Below, piece after piece: positions 46,050 through 56,644 of a DNA stretch of 64,000 bases (positions within the stretch are counted from its first letter, which is position 1; each line of letters starts with the position of its first letter). Both the position numbers and the translations under genes were made by a program. Source of the stretch: Cymodocea nodosa (lineage: Eukaryota > Streptophyta > Magnoliopsida > Alismatales > Cymodoceaceae); the NCBI GenBank assembly GCA_036874045.1, contig CM072335.1, positions 20,591,501 to 20,655,500 on the forward strand, written 5' to 3'. The notes below the pieces were generated by a model. That model ran no database searches and was not told the origin of the DNA. It saw only the letters and a list, made by a program, of their open reading frames with translations.

Positions 46050-46439
46050 AGCATCTATACTCATGTTCGGCATTTTCATCATTTGAAAAACTTCGTTAAA
46101 TTCTCTAAGGAAGTAATAGGCATCTTCTATTTCTAATCCATGAAAATGTGGTAATTGACTAATATAATTAGATTTCAGTTCAAACATATATCCCTCAAAG
46201 TTTGGCAATCGAATGCATGAAAGTTCATCAACTAATTCAGGATACAGAATTTCCCCTAATGGTTTTTCTACTAGAGCATCCATATCTTCATTATCTTTTA
46301 AAGAAAGGTTAGTTACACCCCTAAGGATTTCATTAAAGTCCAATTCAGAAAATTTTTCAATACATCTCTGTGTTGAATAATCATGTGTAGGTGTTCTTAC
46401 TAATCGTTTAGTGCTAAGAGAACGAATCCATGTGCTCAT
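46050..46439 (-). pseudogene. Gag N-terminal part of element G
   Basis: Uninterrupted from ATG at 46439: MSTWIRSLSTKRLVRTPTHD, FSELDFNEILRGVTNLS, LPNFEGYMFELKSNYISQLP, FLREFNEVFQMMKMPNMSID. This copy shows that the reading frame really starts at this ATG. Gag is lost after residue 130 or so, where copia F is inserted. Confidence 0.78.
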
Positions 46440-47424
46440 AAACTCTTAACATAAAGTAAAATAGCAGAAGATTAATTACATACCAGTTTGAAGCTTTATA
46501 TTCAGTAAATAGTTGTTGACGGAAGAAGTTGAATCAACTGCTTCTCCTTCCAATTCCCTAACGAATTTCCTTTTCTTTCAAAAGTGCTGGTAACTAGTAA
46601 GTAACATGTTATTCTATATTTATAATGCGCGTTCAAAAAGCAAATGAATCTCATTGCAAGAACGTGTCTTGTAACGTGCAATGTGGTTCCTATTTTTATG
46701 GGTACGTGTGCCACTTCTAATTTCAAATTTTAATAACCGCTAAACCCACAAAGTTTCGTTCGTAGCTAAAAGAATAACCGTTTAGCTTAAACAATGAACT
46801 AACCTCATTGAGTTATAGTTAACTCAATGGACTAGCTTCGGTTACTATTGCTAACTCCACAGACTAACTTCGTTGAGTTACAGATAACTCAACAGAGTGA
46901 CCTTTTATTATATTATTGATCTCATGGAGTTAAGGTTAACTCAACAAACTTACTTCATTGAGTTAACACTTAGCAAATTTCTAAGCTTACTCCTCATATT
47001 AACTTCTTCTTCTTTTTCTATCCTGCATTTTTTTCAATTTAAATAAAGTTAAATACATGTCATTAATGAAGTGTTCTAATTAAAACTCATTTAAATCTTA
47101 ACATTATATAAATATTTAACTTGCAGTTCATTTCATGTTATGCAAAATTTATATTTTACTTTGCAGCATGCATATATTTTCAGGCATTAACTAGTTATCT
47201 TGCATTTAATCCTGTCATTCATAAAATTTGTATATCTTTTAAATAGTCTTGTATCTTATTCAAATAGTTATATAATATTCAAGATAGTTCATTCATTACA
47301 TCATTCTCAAACACGACTGCAAAAACATCTAAAAAGCATTCATTCATTTATATGAATAGTTTACATTACAATCAATCAGATATTTTTCATACATCTATAA
47401 GTACAAGTAGATGAACAATACAAT
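46440..47424 (-). promoter_or_regulatory. Spacer of G: hairpins and putative gag-module promoter
   Basis: Minus strand: ORF-X 3' region, a hairpin group at 46790-46960 (TTGAGTTA, then TAACTCAA), then TTGCAAGAACGTGTCTTG-type DNA near 46655-46680, a TATAAATATAG box near 46612-46625 and a short frame ending LLNIKLQTGM before the gag ATG. Order and spacing match copies A and host. Confidence 0.5.
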
Positions 47425-49670
47425 TTAATCTTTTCTTCTAAATTCATCTACTTCCTTTTGGAGTTTTTCTAATTGTTACTCTAATTGATTTATCCTTTCT
47501 ACAGCTCTTGTAATTGCTCTAGAAGGTTCAGCAATCTCTGCAGCAGCATAATTTTTATATTCTTTCACTGAAATGGTTCTTCATCTTATCCTTTTGGATG
47601 CTCATTTTGTGAAATCAATATTGTCCACCATTAGCAATGGAATCAGATCTCCATAAAATAATTTCTTCTTTACTGGTCTCAGCTTGGAGATAAAAACTAC
47701 AGACCAATTAATCCGAATTTTGTTCACAACTGTATATGTGGCCCATTTGACAAATTGACTCAGTTCTATATCATGGCCTTGTCGTTGGTAGACATTCTTA
47801 ATTAAAATGTTAGCTATCATGTGTGTTTTACCATTTAAGTGCTTCAGTCTATTTAACAATGGCACACCAGGATTGATAGCTAAACAATCCTTTAGTATTT
47901 GCTCTGTCCACTCAATTGCAGTTGTGCTTTCTAGAATTTCTAGTCCTTCATTATTCAATCTTGAAATGTTATGGAGAAGCTCTGCTGTTATCTATACATC
48001 AGCTTACTCCAGGTTGTAAAATAATCCACTTTCTACTTCTCTTAAATTTGCATAGATGTAGGGCACTAGATTCTACTATATTACATGCCCTCTCTCTTGA
48101 GAAATAAACTACAGTAGACCTTGGAACTCAAATAAATCCTTAATTTCTTTCATCCCATCCCAATTTACTAGTCTACTGTAAATGATATCATAACCCCTAA
48201 TCTCTTGATATTTATTATATGCTTCCTAACTCCAAAAGTGTACTTCATTTAAAACTGTTGCTTCAGTCAGGTCAGGAATGTGAATTTGTTGCTCTGGAGG
48301 GGTTTGTTCTTGAACTTCCTCTTCCATGTGTTGAACTTGAATTGACTAAAAATGCTCCGAAGATTCCTGCATTTTTGCTTCTGCTTCTGTTTGTGGTAGA
48401 GAGCTGACAGAACTCTCCACTCTATCTTGAATTCTTTCCAAAATTTGCTGAAGAGTTCCTTACTCTTTAGTGGAATCTGTAGAGTCATTTCCTTCCATAT
48501 GTACTTGTTCAACTTCTTGTTCACTTTCTTCTTTTTCTTCTACCTCCTGACTACCAATCTGCATTGTCACTGTTCTTTCTGATTCTATGGCAGATTAGGA
48601 TAGAGTTACGGGCAAATCAGTTTCTGCCCTAATTTCTGTTTCTTTTGTTTGTACAGGCTACAAATTAGTTTCAGCCGGATTTTCTTCTTCTCTTTGCTCT
48701 TGCTACTGCTGCTCCTACTCATCCTTAGAATCGGATAGCAGGTTTACAGAAATCAGCTCTATAGGCCCTACTGATATTTGTATCTCAGATTTAATCTCTT
48801 CTTGATATTCAGGCACTATCTCTTTTCCTTTCCTTTTTCTGATTAATTGTGTCTAGTCTTCCTCTTCTTCTTCTATGATTAAATCCAAAAATAGGCTCTA
48901 CAGGCCTTTGAGCCATAGGTACTAGCTCTTCCTATTTAACTTTTTCTATAATTGCTGGTCTCGGAGGACTAGCTTCAGCTTCTCTTGCAGTAGGCCTAGT
49001 AGTGGCTTCTTGATGTTGTTCCACTTTACTTTTGTATTGGGCCTTCAACTTTTCTGCAGCCCTCTTTTTGCACCGTGCATTAAACATCAGATGTGCTATA
49101 ACTATTGCCAACTCTTCTGGTTCTCCTTGGTCTTTTCCAATTTGAACTAGTTCTTGAAATTCTCTTAATTCTTCCTCAGTAAAAGGCCCCAAAATTGCTG
49201 CTCTTTCTAACGGCCTTGGTGGTGGAATTGAAGGTCTAGGCTACTATTCCTCAAGGACAGGTCTTTCAGCAGTCGACTCCTCTTGTTCTTCAGTTGCTTG
49301 TTCTTCATTTTCTTTCCTTTGTTGCTCCCAGATTGCCCACTAAGCCCATTTACCTATGCATCTTTTGAACTAGAGTTGGGACTTACGTTGGATCAATTCT
49401 AGGGCAACTTCGTTATTTGGTCTGATTTTTCTCTTTGTTTACAACTTCCGTTGCTACTCTGATTCTAGTTTCCATAATCTGAGGTATTTTTATGCCTAAA
49501 TCAACTAACACTTTCCTCTAGTAGAAAAGGTCAAATTCTACCTTTTGTAGTCCTTTTTCCCTCATCGTATTTCTGATTTTCTACCTTGTGTGCCATTCTT
49601 TCGAATCTTTAAGAAATTCTGAAGAGTCAACTGCATCTTCCCAGAACTCGGGTGTCATCTTTGCCATCAT
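47425..49670 (-). pseudogene. ORF-X of element G
   Basis: ATG at 49670 (MMAKMTPEFWEDAVDSSEFL), end FRRKD at 47425. N-terminal Glu/Lys/Gln-rich coils (FTEEELREFQELVQIGKDQG), then the conserved C-terminal block: LESTTAIEWTEQILKDCLAI, NRLKHLNGKTHMIANILIKN, INWSVVFISKLRPVKKK. Stops and frameshifts are frequent. HTR*KIRN and VK*EEL are TAG at the same codons as in copy A. No membrane segment seen. Confidence 0.7.
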
Positions 49671-49775
49671 GGAGTTATGCAATAGAACGGAATCGCTCTG
49701 ATCACTACTGGTCTAAGTTCTAAATGATTCTACGGATAATGCCCCCAAACCCTAAGTTAAGTATAAATAAGCCCT
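49671..49775 (-). promoter_or_regulatory. Putative internal promoter of ORF-X (copy G)
   Basis: Minus strand: CGCCTAAACTTAGGGC, TATA box TTATTTATACTT (49757-49771), telobox TTAGGGTTTGG (49745-49755), ATG at 49670, about 100 bp from the TATA. The TATA and telobox are cleaner here than in copy A. Confidence 0.55.
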
Positions 49776-49844
49776 AAGTTTAGGCGGGTAATCAGGTCAT
49801 TTCCCACGCAAATTCTCACTCTCTCATTTACCTCTCCTTGGAGT

Positions 49845-49990
49845 TACAGTTAACTCCATGGACTAAGTCTGTGGGCTTAACTACAGTACTCCGTTGAGTT
49901 ATAGTTAACTCAACGGAGTAAATTCGTTAACTTATCCTAGACTCAACGGAGTAAGTTCGTTGAGTTAAGTGTAACTCAACGAACTTCCCA
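49845..49990 (-). repeat. Hairpin array between integrase and ORF-X (copy G)
   Basis: Contains two perfect inverted repeats. 49888-49919 has 14-bp arms beginning ACTCCGTTGAGTTA and a 4-nt loop. 49953-49986 has 15-bp arms beginning AAGTTCGTTGAGTTA and a 4-nt loop. Imperfect neighbours lie on both sides. The rest of the spacer to 50368 is non-coding. Confidence 0.85.
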
Positions 49991-50368
49991 TAAAGTTATA
50001 TCTAATAAAAACACTTATAATAATACTTTTTACTTCAGTCAAGACCGAAGAATTTTCGGTCTAATCGATTCTTAATTTTTCAACATTTTAAAATTTTTCA
50101 GTCAAACCATTATATTCCTCAGTTGAACTGAAATTAAATATTTTCTTTTTTTCTGTCGGTTGAACCGACATTTTTACTAAATATAATATATAGATTTTTC
50201 TTATGTTTTTGTGTTTCGATCAGACTGATGGATCTTGTCGGTTGAATCGCAACGATTTTTTTTTCTTTTAAAATATGCTTTAGTAAAATTGATAATTCCT
50301 TTCGGTTGAACCATGACTATATTTAAATAAGGTTTTTTTATATATATATATATTTAGAAAATTTCTTA

Positions 50369-51598
50369 CTAAGTAAAGCTCGAGTAGTCCTCTACTCTTA
50401 CTTCTTCTATAATTCCAAAAGAACTTTTTTGTATTTTCAAAATAGGTCTAAGTCTTTGTCCATTTACTTTAAATATATTCTGATTTTTAGGATTTTCAAT
50501 TTCAATAGCTCCATAGGGATAAATATTTCGAACTATGTAAGGTCCTACCCATCTAGATCTTAATTTTCCTAGATAGTTGTGGAGTCTAGTCATGTAAAGA
50601 TATACTTCTTGTCCTATTTCAAAGGTTTTTGGAATAATTTTCTTGTCATGCAAGAACTTCACTTTCTCTTTTTCTCTTATAGTTTTCGAATAAGCTTCAT
50701 TCCTAAATTCTTCTAATTCAATCAATTGCATTTTCCTATTTTTAGCAACTTGATTTAAATTAGTGTTCAAAGTTTTTAATGCCTAATAAGCTTTATGTTC
50801 AATTTCAGCTAATAAATGACAACTTTTTCCATATACTAGCCTAAAAGGTGACATACCTAAGCTTGTCTTATAAGTAGTTCTATAAGCCCAAAGTGCATCT
50901 ATCAATCTATTAGCCCAATCTGTTCTTGTAGGATTCACTACTTTTTCTAAGATTAACTTAATTTCTTTGTTTGCACTTTCCACTTGTCCACTTGTTTGTG
51001 GATGATATGATGTTGTAATTTTGTGATTTACTCCATATTTATTCATTAAGGCATCAAAACTTCTATTATAGAAATGAGTTCCTCTATCATTGATAATAGC
51101 TTTAGGTATTCCAAATCTGGCAATTATATTAGTTCTTATAAAATGTATTACCACTTTGTTGTCATTAGTTTTTGTAAGAATAGCTTCTATCCATTTAGAT
51201 ACATAATCCAGCCCCAATAATATATAATTAAATTGATTATACATAGGAAATGGACCCATAAAATCTATTCCCCATACATCAAAGATTTCAACCTCAACAA
51301 TAGGATTAAGAGGCAGCATATTCCTCTTTCATATTCTTCCTATTTGTTGACATCTTAAACAACTTAAGCAATATTTATGAGCATCTTTGAATAGAGTTAG
51401 CCAATAAAAACCACATTGTAGAATTTTGGTAGCTATTTTCCTTGAACTAAAATGCCCTCTACATGCTTGGTCATGGTAGAAAGACAATATGCTTTGATAT
51501 TCTTTTTTTGGAACACACCTCCTTAAAACCAAATCAGGACATTTCTTAAATAAGTATGAGTCTTCCCAATAGTAATATTTTACTCTTGAAAAGAACAA
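50369..51598 (-). pseudogene. Integrase of element G
   Basis: HHCC zinc domain complete (HDQACRGHF, CLSCLRCQQIG). DDE core complete: [33 protein letters not shown]. The C-terminus VGPYIVRNIYPYG...KVNGQRLRPIL is of Athila type. Only three stops: RI*KRN (51320s), AY*ALK (TGG to TAG, about 50782) and the normal end, so it is close to intact. Confidence 0.88.
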
Positions 51599-52426
51599 CT
51601 TCTTATCCTGTCTATTCCAATCCTTAGGTGTTAAACCAGTAACTAAGTAATTAACTATGTCTGCATACTAAGGTATTGTGTTGATGGTCATTAGTTGTTC
51701 TTTAGGAAAATTATCCTTAATTTGAATATTTGATTTTTCTATTTGTAATCTTGATAAATGATCTGCTACTACATTCTCACAACCTTTTTTATCTTTAATT
51801 TCTAAATCAAATTCTTGTAATAATAATATCCACCGGATCGATCTAGGTTTAATCTCTTTCTTTGCTATTAGGTGTTTTAAAGTTGAATGATTCGTATATA
51901 CTATCACTTTAGCTCTAATCAGATATGATCTAAACTTTTCTAACGCAAACACAAGAGCTACTAGCTCTTTTTCAATAGTTGTATAATTAACCTAAGCATC
52001 ATTTAAGGTTTTGCTTGCATAATGAATCACTCTAGGAGATTTTTCTATCTTCTGTCCCAACACTGCTCCTACAGTAAAATCAGATGCATCGCACATTAAT
52101 TCAAATGGATGACTCCAATCAGGTGCTTGTATTATAGGAGTTGAAATTAAGCTAGTTTTAAGCTTGAAAAATGCTTCTTTGCAATTTTTATTGAAGTTGA
52201 ATGGGACATTTTTTAATAGATAAGTTAAAGGTCTAGCTATTTTGCTAAAATCCTTAATAAATCTTCTATAAAATCCAGCATGTCCTAGAAATGATCTAAT
52301 ATCTTTTACTGATTTAGGTTCTAGTAGATTTGGAATTACTTCTATTTTAGCTTTATCTACTTCCAAACGTTTCTTTGAAACATGTCCCAAGACTATTCCT
52401 TGTTTAACCATGAAATGACATTTTTC
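51599..52426 (-). pseudogene. RNase H of element G
   Basis: [99 protein letters not shown]. The Asp of YTDHS is Asn here, while copy A keeps it and has lost the first Asp instead. Stops: LND*VNY (CAG to TAG, about 52010) and TIP*YADI (TGG to TAG, about 51668). Confidence 0.86.
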
Positions 52427-53498
52427 CTAATTTAGAACTAGATTTTTTTCCTCACAACATTTTAATATTTGGTCTAAATTATTTAAACACACTTCATATA
52501 AAGTTCCATAAATAGTAAAATCATCCATAAATATTTCTAAAAAATCTTCAGTCATTCTAGTGAAGATGCCCTGCATACACCTTTGAAAAGTGGCTGGTGC
52601 ATTACATAATCTGAATGGCAATCTCTTAAAAGCATAAGTTCTATTAGGACTGGTGAAAGTTATTTTCTCTTGATCCTCTAATGCAACTGGAACTTGGTTA
52701 TATCCTGAATACCCGTCTAGGAAACAAAAATATTCTTGCCTTGCTAATCTCTCTAACATTTGATCTATAAAAGGTAAGGGAAATTGATCTTTCCTAGTCA
52801 CAGCATTTAGCTTTCTATAATCTATACACACTCTCCAGCCTGATTGAATTCTAGTAGGTATCAAGTCCTGACTTTCATTCCTAATAACTGTTAATCCTGA
52901 TTTCTTGGGAACTACATGGATTACACTAACCCATGAGCTATCAGAAATCAGATAAATTATGTCATTATCTAACCATTTCACTATTTCCTTCCTGACTACT
53001 TCTTTAAGGTTTGGATTTAATCTCCTCTCAAGAATTCGAACTAGTTTAGCATTCTCTTCTAAATATATGTGGTGACAGCATAAAGTTGCACTTAACCCTT
53101 TTATATCAGTCATAGTCCATCCTATTGATTCTTTATAAGTTTTTACTACTTCTTTTAATTTAGCAATTTGATCATCTTTTAAATCTGAAGCAATAATGAT
53201 TGGACATGTTCATTTTTCTTTCAGAAATATATAGGTTAATTCAAGAGGTAAAGGTTTTAATTCTAAATGTTGCACATTAGAAGCTAGAGCTCCTAATTGA
53301 ACATCATCATTTTCTATATTAATCTCTTCCTGATCTCCTTTTACATTTATGCTTTCACTTTCTTCTAAGTTTTCAGAATTGAGTTGCCTATTTAATTCTT
53401 CTTAAATCACATCATCTAGCATATCTCCTCCATCCTCTAAAAAGTTTATAGTATGTAAGGACATTTCTAACTCCTCAAACTTTTCTGGTTTGAAAATG
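52427..53498 (-). pseudogene. Reverse transcriptase of element G
   Basis: Acidic linker from FKPEKFEELEMS at 53498, then SSWVSVIHVVPKKSG, GWRVCIDYRKLNAVTRKD, FPLPFIDQMLERLARQ, FCFLDGYSGYNQVPVALED, FRLCNAPATFQRCMQGIF and an intact catalytic IFMDDFTIYG, then NLVLN*EKCHF (TGG to TAG). It is the only copy in the window with all RT motifs. Two stops lie in the linker (VI*EEL, EK*TCP). Sequence similarity is to Athila RT. Confidence 0.88.
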
Positions 53499-53565
53499 TA
53501 TTGTTCAAAGAATCAAACAAGTAATACAAACATTACATTTTGTATTCAGAAACAAACAAAAACAG

Positions 53566-55848
53566 TTAGCGACCCCTCCTAAGTATATCACTTATAGCAT
53601 TACATATTTTATCTCCGAGATGCCTAATATCATTTCTGATGTCGTTAAGCACTGCATCTAAGTCAGGAGGTAGCTGGGTTTGCTGTTCTGCTTGAACTGA
53701 ATAACTTTGTTGTTGTTGTTGTTGTTGTTGTATATGGTCTGTATCAGGTTGTTGTTGTTGTTGTTGTTGTCATTGAGATTTATGCATTGCCTAGAATTTT
53801 TGCAAATCTTTGACACTAAATGCTCTCATGCCTTTAGTTTCAGAGAGCCAATTGGATAAATTCAATTAGCTTGCAATGAGTCTACATACACCAACACCAT
53901 AAAATAACTTTGAACTCATATGTTGTAGTTGAGAAGTGAAAACATCAAACCAATTGATTTGAATTCTATTCAGCAAGCTATAAGTTGCATATAAACAACT
54001 TCTGCTGACTTCCATATTGTGTCCAACTCTCTAAAATAAATTTGCATGCAATATATTTGCAATAAACCTTGCCTCTGCATTCAGATTTTCCATTAATCTC
54101 ATTTTAGAATATACATCTGGAATTTTTGATAAAGACTGAATGTTCCATTCCAGTTGTCTTATCATGTCAAATCTGTTTGTAACAACAACACCTTCATTCT
54201 TTAATACCAAAACTTCAAAAATTAACTCAGGAGACAATATAAACTCCTGTTCATTTATTTGAGTTTTCAGAAAATTTCCATTCTTATCCAGATTGCTATA
54301 AAAAGCTGCAATAAGCTCTGTGTATTGCTTCCATTTCGTTCCTACTGGCGAGAATTTAATGAGGCCTTGAAACTCAAACAGATCTCTTATTTCCATCAAA
54401 TTTCTGAATTTTATTGGACGAGCATGCAGAATCTGACATGTAATCAGATTATTGTATTTCTGCAATGCTTTTTCAGATCTAAAAAGAATTGCATTACCTT
54501 GAATTTTTAATATTTTACACAAAGAAGGTGATACGTGAAGGCGTGATTCAGAGTTTAATTCATCTTCAGGAACCTCTTCTTCAAAATGAATGTCATGTTG
54601 TTCCTCTTCCAAAATATTATCTTGAAGCTGCTTAGGTAAGCTTGATTCTTCAGCTTCAACAGTGTTAGGAACATTGTCAATATGCTCAACATTCATCTAT
54701 TTAGTCTCTATAGAATGTTCAGAGTACAATTTTTCTACAAATTCTACAGCCAGTGTATCTGTCTATAATTGTTCATTTTATTCAACAGATATTTCCATTG
54801 ATTCATGCTCTGAATTCTCAGACTCTGCTTCTATAGATTCAGTAGAAGGCTGGTTAACTTTTAGCTCTTCTGGAGTTTTAACAATTTCAATATCTGCTAC
54901 TCCAGACAATTCAGCCTTTGAACTAGTTACTGCCTCAACATTGTCAATTATATCTGCAATAACTTGTTCAATATCAGGTGCCTGATGCTCTGATTTCTCA
55001 ATTTCCGCATCATCAGGACTTGTACTAATAGAACAACTTGAGCTCATATTTGACTTGTATTTCTTCTCAAGCTTTCTAGCAAGGGAAAATAAAGTATCAT
55101 TATCTTCATCAGTTTCAGTGTGTTCGGAACAGATGAGTTTATCAGATGCACAAAAAGGTACAACGTCTAGATAGACATTGTCCTTTGAAAATAAATTTTC
55201 ATCTGATTTTCCTTTTTCAATAGACTTTGTTTCCTTAGACATAATTTTTCTGATTTTCCTTCTACTATAACGTTTCTGTTTCTCCTCTTCAAGTATTGCT
55301 GTTTTCTTTTCAAATTGCTCCATAAAAGTTTTCTGCTTTAATTCTTCTAAGGCACTTTCTATTGCAACGGCCTTTCGAAGACTATCAACTTTTGTTTTGT
55401 CTACAGCAATAACTGATTCTACTTGTTTTGAATATAAAGGAGTAGGGATAGCTGATTCATGCTCTTCCTCAAATGCATGTTGTCTTGTACCGTTTATAGG
55501 AGTTTGAGGAGTTCTATTTGATGAACCTACTCCTTTTTCCAAATATTTTGCATATTGTTCCAAAAATGCAATCTCAGCACATTTCATTTTGTATTCTCTA
55601 TCATATTTACTTCGAATACCCATGTATGTAATACTAGCATCAGTATGTTGAAGTTCTTGTCTAACTTCATCTGATATATCCTGAGAAAAGAAGTAATCTC
55701 TATAAAGTTCTTCTAACCTTTTGTCCACTCGAAATATTTTCTTGAACCAAGTACATGGAACTTCATCATTCTCTATTTCTTTTCCTTTTGCATCTCTTCT
55801 GCTTTTGCCTTTTCCTCTGCCACGAACTTTGTAGAACTTGGAGACCAT
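53566..55848 (-). pseudogene. Divergent stand-alone ORF-X with poly-Gln tail (X3)
   Basis: ATG at 55848 (MVSKFYKVRGRGKGKSRRD, a basic, NLS-like start), end LRRGR at 53566, single frame with about seven stops. N-terminal 350 residues: charged helices and Ser/Glu-rich DNA with no close match to ORF-X of A. The C-terminal part aligns with ORF-X: LMEIRDLFEFQGLIKFSP, ELIAAFYSNLDKNG, FILSPELIFEVLVLKNEG, NAEARFIANILHANLF, RIQINWFDVFTSQL. It then has two Gln runs and SVQAEQQTQLPPDLDAVL, absent from A and G. No pol, LTR or gag adjoins it, so it is either a truncated element of another subfamily or a domesticated or hitchhiking ORF. Confidence 0.65.
53710..53772 (-). repeat. CAA/TTG trinucleotide repeats coding poly-Gln
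   Basis: Two runs of TTG triplets on the plus strand, separated by PDTDHI codons, read as CAA (Gln) in the X3 frame. Confidence 0.85.
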
Positions 55849-55950
55849 CGTCGCAAGTTGTAACAGCAACAAGCGGGAAAGATTTTCTTGACAAAGTTTA
55901 CAAATAACCTAAGTCCCCATGTTATAAGTGTTTAAATAGGGTTTTTAGGC
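55849..55950 (-). promoter_or_regulatory. Putative promoter of X3
   Basis: Minus strand: CGTTGAGTTATA, then ACGCCTAAAAACCC, a TATA-like CTATTTAAAC (about 55930-55940) and the ATG at 55848, about 90 bp downstream. The CGCCTAAA box and telobox-like AAACCCTA sit as in copies A and G. Confidence 0.5.
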
Positions 55951-56644
55951 GTATAACTCAACGTGAAGATAAGTCGGGTTTAGAAATAAAATAAATATTG
56001 AATAAAGCTTATTCAATCAAAGTACCCAAAATATTCAAGTATAACTCGTTGAGTTAACTAATCTAACAAGTAAAACACTGTCTAGAGGCAGTTTTACACG
56101 TTACCTTATCTAACATAACGTCTAGTTAGTACACTTAAACAAGTTTCGGATGCTTCCAACTAAAACATTCCGAAAACAACACACATGCTAAACATAACAT
56201 TATCTTGAAAACATTGTAAACTATTTGAACATTTTGTCCTTTGAATCTAAAATAGTTTATTTATCTTTTTAAATTATTTCATCAAGATTTTAAGAGGACA
56301 TTAATTCAGATTAACTAAAATTTGTATTTTAAATTATATTAATCTGTTTTTGACATTGTTAATGCTCCCCTTACAAATATACTTCAAATATATTCAATCA
56401 AAATACAAAATATACTTGTAGTGACAATAGATGTTAAGTATAACTATACTTTTACATTTTCTTTTCAGAGACATCCGTTATCCTGACATCATCAAAAATG
56501 ATTTCTAGAATCAATTTCTACTGTATATGAATCAAAAACACAACTTTAAACTCAATTCGATTAATTCAAGGAGAATAAAAGAATGTATCTCAAATAAACG
56601 TTTTCAAAAGTACTAATGTTGATTCAATAAATCAGTAGTCATTT
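55951..56644 (-). other. Non-coding junction, possible LTR remnant
   Basis: No gene. The minus strand has GTTAACTCAACGAGTTATAC and TTACACGTTACCTTATC-like pieces found in LTRs of the window, and an AAGGGGAGCATTAACA run near 56375 that could be a decayed polypurine tract. Ends not found. Confidence 0.35.

Larger units (their letters stand above)
46050..53498 (-). mobile_element. Athila-like Ty3/gypsy element G, truncated at both ends
   Basis: Minus-strand order: RT from the acidic linker (53498), RNase H, integrase, ORF-X, spacer and gag start, cut by copia F at 46049. LTRs, PBS and protease are absent. It is the best-preserved pol of the family here and a third independent copy with gag downstream of pol and ORF-X. 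Confidence 0.82.
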
